Part shown: positions 1 through 11,210 of the stretch, in pieces | How the letters are laid out: the number at the start of each line of letters is the position of its first letter | Numbering within the stretch: the first letter of the stretch is position 1 | DNA from: Thinopyrum elongatum | Lineage: Eukaryota; Streptophyta; Magnoliopsida; Poales; Poaceae | Direction of reading: 5' to 3' | Assembly (NCBI GenBank): GCA_011799875.1 | Contig: CM022298.1 | Location: 56,633,015-56,697,014, forward strand | Length of the DNA: 64,000 nucleotides | Notes under the pieces: generated by a model | Told to the model about the DNA's origin: nothing | Database searches by the model: none | Seen by the model: only the letters and a program-made list of their open reading frames with translations | Program-made: the position numbers and the translations under genes

Positions 1-868
1 CATTTTGTATCATGTCATTTTTTAAACATTTGTACATTTGTACAGTCATTTTTTAAACAGCCCCTTTCTACATTGACTAGTGGTTTGGGCGCCACCCCTG
101 TGGCACCTCCTGATAGAAAGCAGGGGCGATGCCTGGTAGGACACACCCCTTCCACTCTTGTATTTGTACTAAGTAGTGTGTTTTGTGTATTATTTGATGT
201 TGCCGTGAAGGAACCGACGTTTAAAATAAAACAAACCAGCAAAAAAGCAACACATGTAGATAAAACAATCACATTATGGATATCAAGTGCATATAAACCT
301 CATCAGTTACTTGTTTGGTGGTTGGTGCTTTCAGATGACCAAGGGTATTATATCTGGATTAATAATTGCCATATATAGAGAAGAGAATATATTGTTGTGC
401 AATCTATTCAGTGGCGGCAAATAATTTAGGAATAGAAATGCTACATCAAATTTTTTAATCCACCAGTGGGCATAAAAAATAATATAAAAGCTTCATTATT
501 ACTGTTCTAGCCAAGAAACCTTTTCATTTTTAGTACCTGCCATCAATATATACAACATAGGCCACAAGTAAGATGGAGTAGGATGACATTATTCAGGCAA
601 AGAAGAAAGGAGTGCACATGTTTGCAGATCATGTTGTGCAGAGCCTGCTGATACTTCAAAATTAGTCAAACCCTCATTGGTTGCCATTGATGCTTTGACA
701 GATAGCTGTGAAACTTAGAATGTCACAACTTCACCATTAGTCATGAACACGGCACTCACTTCCTCGCTGAATAATACAAAAGATACATTGTCAAATTTCT
801 AGATTTAGTTTAGAAATTTGTAAACATTTTGCAAAAGAAGCATCATTTTCTGTTGATTATTAGGTGTA
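1..868. other. Unassigned intergenic DNA
   Basis: I see no gene here. Short open frames on both strands lack recognisable domains and the base composition is AT-rich and uneven. Nothing repeats elsewhere in the window as far as I can see. It is probably decayed transposon or plain intergenic DNA. Confidence 0.4.
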
Positions 869-872
869 TATA

Positions 873-1034
873 CTCCCTCCGTTCCTAAATATTTGTCTTT
901 TTAGAGATTTCAAATGGACTACCACATACGGATGTATATAGACATATTTTAGAGTGTAGATTCACTCATTTTGCTCCATATGTAGTCACTTGTTGAAATC
1001 TCTAGAAAAACAAATATTTAGGAACGGAGGGATG
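873..1034. mobile_element. Stowaway MITE (Tc1/Mariner type)
   Basis: The left end reads CTCCCTCCGTTCCTAAATAT and the right end is its inverted complement, ending in GGAACGGAGGGATG. TA dinucleotides flank it (871-872 and 1035-1036), the TSD expected for Tc1/Mariner. At about 160 bp with near-complete foldback symmetry it is a non-autonomous Stowaway. It is closely similar to the copy at 56608-56768 and related to the one at 52673-52832. The last few bases are slightly degraded compared with the usual GGAGGGAG end. Confidence 0.93.
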
Positions 1035-1036
1035 TA

Positions 1037-1921
1037 TTAAGAGGCACCAAGATAAGGAATTTCAAGTTATATATCAGAAATAAACCATCTACTTTGACGG
1101 GTGTATGAAATCCTTAAGGTTTAACATACAACCATGCATGTCAAAATCCAATGGCATGAAAATAATTTGTTCTTACAATCAACATATTACAACAACACGT
1201 CGTCCTAAAGATATTCGATGTAACATATTCCATAAAGGAATTAAAGATATCAATCCCATTATCTTATCATCTAACACATGCAAAGACGAAGGCCAACATT
1301 TCAAGTAATCATTGTATAAATCAAGCAATATTGTTCGCATCAGCCTAACACAACAAACAAATTTATAGGCTGATCCGTGAAACCTTAGCGTAGTTCCTTA
1401 TTTAATCTCCTAATCTTGGACATGGTATAGCTGATTAGTTTCCAAACAAGTGACAAATCAAAATTCACCGTAGCTCCATATGCAATCTCCTACTCAGATG
1501 CTAATTCTGCTAGTTAACCATTATTCTTTAGGCTGATTTTGACACCTCATTCTAGTAGATGATTTCTTTGTAGTCTAACTAAATGTAGTTAAACCAACTA
1601 ATAAGGCAGTGGTGTTAGCAAATATGAACAACAAAATATTGGGAAGCGACCATCCAAAAAATATGGACATAATCTCCTAAAGAAAATAGGGAAGTGTGAG
1701 ACAGAAATAACTTTTATTAGCAAATGAACAAGTTTATGATTAAATGTAGTCTCCTGCAAGCACATATTCCAACCTCCCTGTACTAATTATGGCGCTACAC
1801 TTTCCAAGATCCGACCTCCAAACAGTTGGTTGGCCTGGAATGCATGGCTAGTGAAGTGGCCTGCTATACAGAAATTTTCGTCTTTAAATGCCAATTTGAT
1901 CCCTGGTAAGCTATGATGATC
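1037..1921. other. Unassigned intergenic DNA
   Basis: No convincing gene. One small frame (1105-1308, plus) has no recognisable domain. The stretch is the left flank of the gypsy LTR at 1922. Confidence 0.4.
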
Positions 1922-2762
1922 TGTTGGGCCCGTGGGACTGGGGGTAACCAGACCCGTATGCCTTCGGCCCAGGACGCGGCGCATGTCAAGAATCCAACCA
2001 GTGGCCCACCAGCAAACGCTACGAGCAAGGCCCCTCGCGAGGCCCTCGCCTCGTGAGGCTGCCCCCATCAGCAGGCGCCCTGAGCGAACCAGGCGTCGTC
2101 GCCAAGAGCCTCGCGAGGCGGCCTCCTGAGGCACCAAGTCAAGGGCTACTCAGCCGGTCGCGTGGCTTCATGCCTTCACCTGGGTGACGTGCACGGCGAC
2201 GAGCGACGCCAGAGAACGTGCCAGCAGGCGTTAGGATGAAGATGATTTCCCCTTTAGTGCTAAGGGAGCAGGGCCAGCCCGCTGATTCCCAATGCAATCC
2301 CCAAAGGTTTCCTGATCGGTGCAAGAGGACCAAGACGGTGGGTGCGCAGGGGGAGGTCATCACCGAGCCCACCGGCGCGTCATGGACGGCGGCTTTGCAG
2401 GCGAAGACCATCTTTTGTCAGCATAGACTACGCTCCTATCTCCCTTCAAACTGTCGTCGTGTGGCAATCCTTCCCGCTAATGTTTTCAGGGAAGAGGACC
2501 AAGAGATGTATAAAGAGGGCAGGACGTCGCTGTAGAGGGAGACCGTTCTTTCCCCGAAATGAAAAAACCCTTGTAACCTAGTTCTTCCTCGCCAGAGCAA
2601 TCCACGAACCAAGCAGGAGTTGGGTTTTACACCGCAAGGGGACCGAACCTGGGTAACCACCGTGCAGTCTCGCCGTAGCTTGCCGCCGGAAAGAGTAGGG
2701 CAGTAGGAACGAGTGCACCCTAGAGTTCGAACCTTTGGGTCCCCGGGGCCCCGATTTCGACA
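1922..2762 (+). mobile_element. 5' LTR of a Ty3-gypsy retrotransposon
   Basis: This GC-rich block starts with TGTTGGGCCC and ends in CGACA directly before a primer-binding site (TTGGCGCGCCACGTAGGGG, from 2764), the arrangement expected for a 5' LTR. A gag frame on the same strand follows at 2832. The PBS and gag style match grass gypsy elements of the Tat/RIRE2/Retrosat2 kind. No matching 3' LTR lies in the window, because the element is interrupted by a CACTA transposon at 3501. The left boundary rests on the TG start only; no TSD partner is available. Confidence 0.75.
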
Positions 2763-2763
2763 T

Positions 2764-2782
2764 TTGGCGCGCCACGTAGGGG
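2764..2782 (+). other. Primer-binding site of the gypsy element
   Basis: TTGGCGCGCCACGTAGGGG lies one base after the LTR end. It resembles the TTGGCGCC-type PBS of grass gypsy elements and fixes the LTR's 3' boundary and the plus orientation. Confidence 0.7.
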
Positions 2783-2831
2783 TGCACCACCGTTCTTCCG
2801 TTTTGCTCCGCTCTCCGCTTCACCAAGCTTA

Positions 2832-3500
2832 ATGGCAGACGCTCACCGCGTGCCTGTTGAGCGCCGGGCAGCTCGCGTCGCCCAGACGGAGCCTGTGGGC
2901 CACGAGAGCCGCTGCCGCCCTTCTGGGGCCGCCAACCCTGCCCGGATGGAACCTGAGTGCTGTCGGGCCTTCACCCGCGAGCTGCGCCGGGTAGCTTGGC
3001 CTGCAAAGTTCAGACCAGAGCTACCCCCGCGTTACGACGGCGCCCTCAACCCAAAAGAGTTCCTTCTGCTCTATGCACTAAGCATCCTAGCGGCAGGCGG
3101 AGACGACAATGCCATGGCGAACTGGTTCCCCATGGCCCTCGGCGACGGCCCGCGCCTCTGGCTTGCGAACCTCCCAGGAGCTTCGATCTCTTCGTGGGTT
3201 GAGCTCTATGTCCAGTTCATCGCTAGCTTCGGCCAGCCCGGTGGGGACGCCGGGGGCAACCACGGACCTCACGCGATGGCCTGCATCCTCGGCGGAGCCC
3301 AGGCCCCAGCGTCCAGTCGCCACCTCAAGCAGTTCTCCCAAGAGGCGGGTGTCGCCCCGCCGAGGCCAAGGCCTGCACGACCCCATGAATGAGCGCAGCG
3401 CGCCATCACCTTCGACTCAAAGGACCACCTCGAGTCCACAACCACTGCTGGTGTGCTCCCCATGCTCTGCACCCCCACCATCAGCAACGTCACTGTCACC
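2832..3500 (+). pseudogene. Ty3-gypsy gag-protease remnant, internally deleted
   Basis: The frame starts at ATG 2832. Residues about 60-135 form a retrotransposon gag domain: YDGALNPKEFLLLY, then ILAAGGD, AMANWFP and WLANLPG, as in Tat-lineage gypsy capsids. At about 3330 the reading frame shifts. By about 3395 the DNA encodes, in another frame, a stretch resembling the segment just upstream of the retroviral-type aspartic protease (ITFDSKDH, then GVLPMLCTP and ISNVTVT). Most of gag, including any zinc knuckle, is therefore deleted. The sequence stops at the CACTA insertion at 3501, before the expected DGG/DSG active-site region. It is non-functional. Confidence 0.75.
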
Positions 3501-3514
3501 CACTAGTAGAAAAC

Positions 3515-3715
3515 AGGGAATCAGTCCCGGTTCCAGAGGGCCTTTAGTCCCGGTTCTACAACCGGGATAAAACGATCGGGACTAATGCCCTCCACTTTTA
3601 GTCCCGGTCGTGTTGCGAACCGGGGCTAAAGGGGCTCTAGGTGGCTGCTGTGGGGCGCCCAGGCAGGAGGACCTTTAGTCCCGGTTGGTAACACCGACCA
3701 AGACTAAAAGGCAGC
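3515..3715. repeat. CACTA subterminal repeats, left end
   Basis: Several direct and inverted copies of TTTAGTCCCGGTT and its complement AACCGGGACTAAA, some mutated, lie within 200 bp of the CACTA terminus. In En/Spm-type elements such repeats are binding sites for the element's own DNA-binding protein; that role is inferred here. Confidence 0.85.
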
Positions 3716-3804
3716 CACGCGTCAGCACCTGCCAGGCGCTGGGTTTTTTTTGAAAGGAGCGGTTTAGGGGTTTTGGAGGGTTTAGGGGTTTCATATTGTG
3801 TTAG

Positions 3805-3980
3805 CTAGCTACTACATATAGAGAGAAGTGACCTCTCTTTCTCCGTTCTTGGTCGACGCTAGCTACTACATATAGAGAGAACTCGACGCTAGCTAGTAAG
3901 CAATGAAGGAACCATTAATTACACAACATCGCCATGATCAATATATAGAGAGAAGTGACCTCTCTTTCTCCGTGCTTGTT
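3805..3980. repeat. Short direct repeats near the 3' end of the CACTA gene
   Basis: A unit containing CTACATATAGAGAGAA and GTGACCTCTCTTTCTCCG occurs at about 3811-3846, partly at 3861-3881 and again at about 3942-3975. It lies between the subterminal repeats and the stop of the Ulp1-like reading frame, so it probably belongs to the 3' untranslated part. Confidence 0.6.
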
Positions 3981-4077
3981 GGTCGAACAACAAGTTTTCG
4001 TATATCTATTCAACGCTACTACATATAGTACACGTTGATGCATATATACAATATAACATCTCTTACAATCCCTAACA

Positions 4078-5710
4078 TCATCTACCAAAATCGCATTGCA
4101 ATTCCCGATGGTATTCTCCGTCTTCAGGTATGATGTGGTCAACAAAGAATCCTGCCAATTCCTCTTGAATTTCTCTTATGCGATCATTTGGTAGGAATTC
4201 GTTCCGCTTCTCCCAGATCTAATTTAAAGAAGGGGGTCAATACATATATATGAATGAAACTCAACACAATTGATGGTAAAAAAAATAAAATTGTGAATAT
4301 TGTTTACGTACTTCATATTGTTGGTTAGATAAGCCCCGCTCAGAGGTCGAGTGGCGAATGAACTCGCAAACATAGTATCGACATAAATTATTCCCGGGTG
4401 CCTGCCACAAGCACTTTACGAGAATAGAGTTCAATAAAAATGATAATCAAGCATGATTATGGTATTGAAACTAGAATCAATGAGAGATGCGCGGAACTAG
4501 CTAGTACTACTTACTTTGGGATGTGAAAATCGCAGCTCCTTTTTCCATTCACCCAATACCTCGCTGGTGAACTTTTTCCAAACCATGCCCGGCAAAGAAA
4601 ATGATTACTTGATATCAGGAAATTAAGAAAGTTGCCGATTGGTGCGATAATGATTGAACTTACTTCTGGAGCATTTCACTCATGTCCGCCCACTCCTTTT
4701 GCTCTTTACGTCTCGAGTCCAAGACAATTACTAGTCCCACGTCAAGCTTAATAGCAGAATAAAGTGGAACCTGCGCACGCATAACTCATCAATTACACTT
4801 AACCTCGAGTAAGCGAAACAGAATGTGCACAAGACAATAATTAACACTCACTTAAAGTTGTAAGGAAGGAGGATTTCCCTTCTGTTTTGAAGTCGAAGTA
4901 ACGCCCTTAGCAAGTTTTTCTCAGCTTCATCGGTGTTCTTTTGTACCGTATATTCATTTACGGTATTTGGGTTAATGAACCCAATGTCATAGATTTGTCC
5001 TCTATTGCATTCGACGATCTTCAATCTGCATAATATAGTGAGGATAATTATACATGCAATGAACAAGGTGAGCAGAGACTTGATTACAGAAATAATACTT
5101 ACAAACAATAGCAAGTCATGAGAGTTTTGTCGAGGCCGTCTTGATTGTAGAACTGAAATAATTCTTCAAATTTAACGTACAACAAGTCGACTCCAATGAA
5201 GTCGTGCTCATCTTTAATTCCCAGCAAGATACTATCGGTCCCATCCTTGCAGGATTTCAGGTACCAGTCATGCAATGTTTGCATCATCGTTGATAGATGC
5301 GGGAGCTGCTCAGGTTTGACGAGAGGCTTCCCGTGCTCGTATCTAAAGGGCGCTATTACCTCAGCCATTTCGAATGGTACATTATCGTCTAAGTAATCAC
5401 CACGAGTGGTACCGGCCACTACCCCCGGATGATTAACGATATCGCTAAACACCTTGAGCGGGGGGGGGGGGGGGGACGATTGCTTTTCCTGTTCGCCGAG
5501 CTGGGGAATTGTTTTCCCACTTCGTCTTGCAGCACTTCTAGTACTTCCTGACCACTGCGCTTCATCAAATATCTTTTCAATACAGCGGACATAGTGTGAT
5601 AGCGGCGGAGGCGGTGGTGGTCGCCTAAGGGCATCCAGAGAGCGCTTCGCTTTTACCGGATCTATTTTCTCCTTCGGAGGTGGACGTTTCGGTGCAAGCT
5701 GGCGTTTCAC
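4078..5710 (-). pseudogene. CACTA ORF2, C-terminal Ulp1-like cysteine protease part
   Basis: Minus-strand exons separated by short introns. The 5099-5710 frame carries a Pro-rich linker and then DEHDFIGVDLLYVKFEELF. An exon at about 4856-5026 ends RREILLPYNFK. A further exon reads VPLYSAIKLDVGLVIVLDSRR (about 4680-4770), with the Asp of a C48-type protease. An exon at 4312-4401 contains NNLCRYYVCEFIR, where the catalytic Cys of Ulp1-like proteins is kept but the usual following Gly is Arg. The last exon is about 4078-4218, ending at a TGA. In plant CACTA elements this protease domain follows Transposase_24; its role in transposition is not established. The gene is dead because its upstream half carries stops and the 22.9-kb insertion. 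Exon borders are my reading of GT/AG sites. Confidence 0.7.
5455..5476. repeat. Poly-G run in the Pro-rich linker of the CACTA gene
   Basis: An almost uninterrupted run of G on the plus strand encodes a proline run on the minus strand. Such tracts slip in replication and sequencing, so its length is uncertain. Confidence 0.8.
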
Positions 5711-5719
5711 ATCTCATAT

Positions 5720-6200
5720 GGTAACTTGGCAGGAGCGTTGAGGCTTGGGCCAGCTCTGAATTTCTTCCCTGTTGTACTGCTAGCCGCCGGAGCGGCGGTG
5801 GCACTCTTTCGCCCCTTGCTGAGGAGGCGGAGTCTGCTGACACGGCGGAGGAGCCGGAGTCTGCTGACGCGGCGGAGGAGGCGAAGTCTGCTAATGTAGC
5901 GGAGACAGCTAAGGCAGAGGAGCATTCTGCTGAGGGGCCTCCTCCGTCGGAGTCCGCTGACGCGGCCGAGACGGCTGAGGCGGCGGAGACAGTTGACGCA
6001 TCGGAGACGACTGAGACAGCGGAGATAGAGCTGGACTGTTTGGAGTCTGCTGAGGGGCCTCCGCCGGCTCAGTGTGCTGAGGTGGCGTCCAGTTTGGAAG
6101 AAGGATGTTTTCCTTTCTCCATAGACAGGTAGTCCTTAAGGCATTTTCCAGATGAATCTCCCCTTCACCTATAGGGTAGTCAAGCTCCAGCCCCTCAAAT
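5720..6200 (-). repeat. Low-complexity Pro/Ser/Arg linker repeats in the CACTA gene
   Basis: Degenerate tandem units around GGAGTCTGCTGA, GGCGGAGGAG and GCGGAGACAG encode a proline/serine-rich stretch on the minus strand (for example SRLRLLRRV repeated in one frame and PPPQPSRPRQ in another). The frame is broken several times here. It joins the Transposase_24 part to the protease part and is expected to be unstructured. Confidence 0.6.
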
Positions 6201-6582
6201 CCGTTCATTATTTCATCCACCCCGACAATGGCAAAGCCATTTGGAATCGGAGCACAATGGAAAGTTCCATCAGGTCAAGGAGGTAAGACATAGACGACCG
6301 CCACCTTCAAGGGGTAGCGAGGAGCCGTGATATCAGGATGAACGAGCTCCGTGGAAGCCACACTGCTTTTTCGCTGAGATGGTGGGGTAGCTTCGAATGA
6401 AGGATCTTCGTGCTGCTGAGAAGCTCGCTGACTGGTATATGCCTCTAGTTTCTTCTTTTGTAGCGTTAATCTTTCTTCCATCTTCTGCATCCGGTCTGCT
6501 TCCTCTTCTTTCTCCCTTGGCTTCTATAAGTAGCACTGCTGTCCGGAAACCCATACTTCTACGGAACGGAGCCTTATGTGCC

Positions 6583-7271
6583 TCATGTTTGTCCAGGGTA
6601 TTCAGGATTCCCGAGGGCCATTGACAACTTGTCCTTCTCTCTGTCGGGATGGAACCTCCCTTCCTGCACTTCCTTGATTTCTTCTTGAATCTTTGTGACG
6701 GGTGTTTCAAGTTGGGCTTTCGTGAAAACACACTTCCCAGTTTTTGGGTCCAAAGTTCCCCCAACCCCGAAGAACCAAGTCCTTGCCCGATCGGGCCAGT
6801 TCAATGTCGTTGGTTGGACCCCTTTAGCAAGCAGGTCATTCTCAGCTTTGTCCCATATAGGCCGGGCTTTGCTGTAGCCACCTGACCCCGTAACATGGTG
6901 ATACTTCTTCTTTACAGCATTTAGCTTATTTGTCTCTGACCTTTTCTTAGCTTTCTCTAATTTCTTGTACGCCAAAAATGCGGGCCAGTGATCTTTTATC
7001 TTTGCATATTGACCGGTGAATTCTAGAGTCTCGTCTTTGTCGACAAACTCGTTCAATCTTTTCATCTAGTTCTTGAATAGTTCTGCCATCATCTTAACAG
7101 CCCACGACTTGACTTGTCGCTGTATAACTGGGTTATTTGGATCCTCCTCTGGCGATAGGCTGAAATTTGTCATCAGCGAGTTTCAAAGCTCATCTTTCTG
7201 TCTATCGTCGACATAAGAAACTTCAGGGTCATTCTTCTTATTTCATTCTTGGATGCTGATCGAGACGCTGT
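6583..7271 (-). pseudogene. CACTA ORF2, Transposase_24 (PF03004-type) domain
   Basis: The minus-strand frame 6583-7065 has the hallmark core of plant Ptta/En/Spm transposases: WPAFLAYKKLEKAKKRSETN, then KKKYHHVTGSGGYSKA and RARTWFFGVGGTLDPKTGKC. Reading on upstream, the domain continues through SLSPEEDPNNPVIQRQ and KKNDPEVSYVDDR up to 7271, where the LTR element inserted. Three in-frame stops lie upstream of the internal ATG: TAG at 7066-7068, TGA at 7183-7185 and TGA at 7243-7245. At least the two TGA sit where a Trp codon is likely. The protein continues on the far side of the insertion at 30192. It is non-functional. Confidence 0.85.
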
Positions 7272-7799
7272 TGTAACATCCCCAGCATCACACTACAGTA
7301 ATCTCGCCTTAATAGTGGCCATGTCATCATGATCATCATGTTAATCTGCCACTTGTCCAAAATCTGCTTCAAATTCAAATTCAAATTGCATGTCAAATAA
7401 TTATTTCTTCTGTCATGCAATCAAAATAGTTCATCCTATGGCAAATAAACCCTAATTATTTGTCATGTTGTAACCAACATTTTTGGTATCCAAAAATACC
7501 CCTGGAAATTTATTTAGGGGTCCAGCAGCATTTATTTTTGGCCTCTTCAATTTCTAAAAATGCTTGAACAATTCCTTTGGCTCTGAAACTTTTTATGCAA
7601 CACTACAATGTTCTGCCTGATTTATGTGTTGAGTTTAACATTCAACTAAATTCATATGGTCACTCAAATAAATACAAATCAGTAGCTAGTTAAATGCAGA
7701 AAAGAAATAAAAGAAAAAAGGAAACAAAAATGCAAAAAAAAAAGAAAAAAGAAAAGAGAGACCCCCCCGGGCCCCGACCCAGCTGGCACTTGGCCCAAC

Positions 7800-8610
7800 T
7801 GGCCGGCCCACCCCGGTCCACCTAACCCCCTACTAACCCCCCCCCCCACTACCCCGTAACCCTAATCCACCGACACCCCCACTCCCCCCCACGCTTCGCT
7901 CCTCCCCTCCCTCCCCCCGTCCAGATCGAGATTGGGGCAACTGTGCCCCCGACCCCGTCGACGCCGCCGCCGCCCAGGGGACCACCTCGCCGGAGCTCCC
8001 TCCCGCTGGATCTGGATCAGCACCCGACCCAATCCCCGGTGCCAGCGCTCGCCGCCGTTCGCCGTCACCTCGCCGGATGCCTCCTCGTACGCCTCCCCGC
8101 CCGGCCGCAACGACCCTCGCTGGACCCCTGCTCTGCAACGGGGGTGAGCAGCCGTGTCGTCCCTCTTTCCCCTCTGTTTCTTCCCGTCGCCGTAGCAACC
8201 GCGTCGCCCTCCGCCCGCCGTCATGCCCCGGCCACGCTCACCGCCCCTTCGCCGCAGCTCCGCAGCCGCCGCCACTGCCTGCACTCGCCCCGCCTGCTGC
8301 TGCAGCCGCCCACTCACCGACGGCCGTCGACCGCGCCTCCCTGCTCTGCCGCGCGCGGCACTGGCTTCACCTCGCTTCCTCCTTTGCGGCCCCGCACCGC
8401 CTGCGCCCCTGCCTCCCACCGCCCTGTGTCGCCGTCCAGCCGACGCCACTGCGGGCTGTGTCTGGGGCTGCCGGTGCCCGAGCGCGCCCGTGCGTGCCCC
8501 AGGCACGGCCACGTCCTCGACTCCCCACCGTGTGCGCGCGTGCGTGCACGGCCACACCGGTGGCCACATGGGCCTATGACGATTGGGCTCCACGCCCCTT
8601 TTCTGGTTAA
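7800..8610. other. GC-rich, CpG-dense block inside the 5' LTR
   Basis: About 800 bp of very C-rich plus-strand sequence with overlapping open frames on both strands (for example 7943-8617 plus and 7862-8593 minus). The counterpart at 26790-27590 also keeps frames open, but their sequences drift by frameshift, as expected of GC-rich DNA with few stop codons. I do not treat it as a gene. It may act as the LTR's transcription start region. Confidence 0.6.
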
Positions 8611-9589
8611 AAAATAGAATTAAATATTAAATATTAAATAGTAATTATTTAATTAAAAAATGAATTGATTAACTTAATTAAGTTTGCTTAATTAACTTAA
8701 CAGTAATTAACCTGCTAATAAACTATCAAAACCTGTTTAGTTAGTCTTAGACAATGACGAATGGGACCCACATGTCTGTTGACCCAGTCAATAGACGGTT
8801 GATTGATGACATCATGTTGACATCATGCTGACATCATAATTGCATTTTCTAAATTAAATTAATTCTGTTAATTCTAAAAATGCAATAAAACTTTGAAAAA
8901 TTAATATAAAATAATCCGTAGCTCGGTTGAAAATAATTTGTACATGAAAGTTGCTCAGAACAACGAGACGAATCTGAATACGCCCTTCGTATTGCTGTCA
9001 GATGCCCCTAACTACCTGGTCATGGAACTTTTAAACTGATTTCGATAAATGAGTAGTGCTCAACTTTAATAAAATAAATCCAAATAAATTCCTAAATTAA
9101 CTAAATCATCTAGTTAGGCAGTAGAACACCTCTACATATCATTTAGGCATGTCATGCATATTGTTTGCATTTTTGCCGTGAATTTATTGTTTCTTCCCCC
9201 TCCTTCTCTCTCGATAGACACCGAGACCGACGCCGACGTAGCTCAGGAGATCAACTACGCCCTTGACTACCCTGCCTTTGCCGCCGAGCAACCAGGCAAG
9301 CCCCCCCTTGAACAATCCGATATCGCCCATTCCATTCTCTCATGCTTGTATTAGATTTTGCTACTGTATTTGATTGCTCCTATTCTGATGCATAGCCTAT
9401 TTTTTGTAACCTGCTTATTGATACCTACTTGCTTATCCTAAACTGATTAGTATAGGCTGGGTAGAGACCCATCAGAGACCCCACTTTGTCCCAAGTTGCC
9501 CCGCTGGATTATCATATGACTAGATTAGCATGATCGACAACGAGGCCCCGGCACCGCACATCACCCCCCTTAGTTGTACGACACTACTG

Positions 9590-9830
9590 GGTTACTATCG
9601 AGTGCCGAGGGTGATACCTCGTCAACACTTCCGATGTCAACCTTGTAGGGTAGTTAATTGTTCATGGTCATCGAGGGTGATTCCTCCTTCTCCACTCTCG
9701 ATAACGACGCTGTCATGCAACACCTCAAGTGTGAACCCATCGAGGGTGATTCCTCCGAGTTCACCTTGACAGATACATCGAGTAGGAATCCAACGAGGGT
9801 GATACCTCGGATTCCCCTGATGTTATGGAC
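9590..9830 (+). repeat. GAGGGTGATNCCTC repeats in the LTR
   Basis: The motif CGAGGGTGATTCCTCC, or close variants, occurs about five times (near 9606, 9674, 9738, 9794) with irregular spacing. The 3' LTR has the same set near 28580-28790. It could be a set of protein-binding sites or an old minisatellite. Confidence 0.6.
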
Positions 9831-11196
9831 ACACGGATACTTGGACTTTACAACTATTACTTGGAAAGGCGGGTCGACACTGAGGGGTACCCGCGAGTGA
9901 TGTGAAGACGGGTTGACCTAGACGGTACCCGAGAGACAAATACGAGGCGTGGTCGGGCATTCTTAGCCCTTGCCGCAAGTCCTCGAGAAAGGGCGACGGG
10001 GTCACATCTATCGTGTGTCTCTGCTCGTTACCGCACTACCAAAACACTAACGTAAGCCTCTGGCCCGATAGCACTAACCATCACGCGGGAATAAATATGG
10101 GTACTCTGCATCATGGCATTAGCCGAAAGCTCTGTCCGACGTCCAGTTCAGCATTGCGGCCGGGACGGACCGGCGCCCCCCTGGTGCCTGGCTTCCCCCT
10201 GCACGCAATGACCCGGAGTGCACAGGGCGATGGCCCAAGACCCCTGAGCGCTTAGGATATAGACCGACAGGGACCTCTCTGCTGAGCTCTAGGTAGGGTT
10301 GCGGTGTGTCGTTTGGCCGAGGCCGGGCATGACCCAGAAAAGTGTGTCTGACCGGAGTTAAGCAAGCGTGGTGGGTAAGTTGGTGCACCCCTGCAGGGAA
10401 GAACTAATCTATGCATATCCGGATCCTCGGTAACGGACAATCGGAGTTGTATCCCGATCGATACAACTAGAACTGGATACTTGTGATGAGATATGGATAG
10501 TATGGCTCTGGGATTGCTTTCTCGCAGGGAGTCGAGGAAGGATCTCTGGGCGAGATTGATAACACTACTAATACTTTATATTGTACTAATCTACACTCTT
10601 CTAATGCTGCAAGACCGCTGGAGATGCTAGTCTTTGATAGGACTAGGCCTTCTCTCTATTCTGGCATTTCTGCAGCCCAGTCCACATATACAGCCTTCCT
10701 TTGATAATGTTGCATATGTAGTGTAGATCCTTGCTTGCTGAGTACTTCGGATGAGTACTCATGGTTGCTTTGCTTCCTCTTTTTCCCCATATCCGTTTGA
10801 TGCCACCAGGTGACGGAGCCCCTGAGATAGCTGCCCCCGCCGATGATCACTACTACTACCCCGAGGATGGCTACTACTACGAGCTGGCCGACGACCAGGA
10901 GTAAGTTCGGAGGGTCCCAGGCAGGAGGCCTGTGCCTTTTCGATCGTAGTGTTTTCTTTTTTCTTGCCTTTTAAAGGCCTGTCTGTCTTTCTTTTATATC
11001 TGTACTCAGATATCTGACGCTTGTGTGCTAGCTTATGTATTCGAGCCCTCGAGGCCCCTGGCTTGTAATATAAATCTTGTATGACTTTATTTATGTTTTA
11101 GAGTTGTGTTGTGATATCTTCAAGTGAGTCCTTAGGCTTGATCATGTGCATTTGCGTGTATGGTTAGTGCACGATTAAGCCGGGGGCGCCACAGGT

Positions 11197-11210
11197 TGGT
11201 ATCAGAGCCG
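11197..11210 (+). other. Primer-binding site, initiator tRNA-Met type
   Basis: TGGTATCAGAGCCG lies three bases after the LTR end. TGGTATCAGAGC is the classic plant LTR-retrotransposon PBS complementary to initiator tRNA-Met. It sets the orientation of the 7272-30186 element. Confidence 0.92.

Larger units (their letters stand above)
7272..11193 (+). mobile_element. 5' LTR of the LARD-like element
   Basis: It matches 26264-30186 throughout. It contains an AT-rich start, a very GC-rich block (about 7800-8600), an AT-rich middle, a run of GAGGGTGAT-containing repeats (about 9600-9820) and a 3' part with an exon-like segment ending in a Tyr-rich peptide (about 10811-10904). It ends GGGGGCGCCACA. 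Relative to the 3' LTR it has an extra 17-bp piece at about 10510-10527. Confidence 0.93.

Noticed and set aside
2832..3392. 186-codon frame as a host gene
   Set aside because: Gag motifs, with PBS and LTR directly upstream.
7862..8617. Long frames of 224-243 codons on both strands as genes
   Set aside because: GC-rich DNA with few stops inside an LTR; the partner LTR shows frame-shifting indels, so no single protein is conserved.
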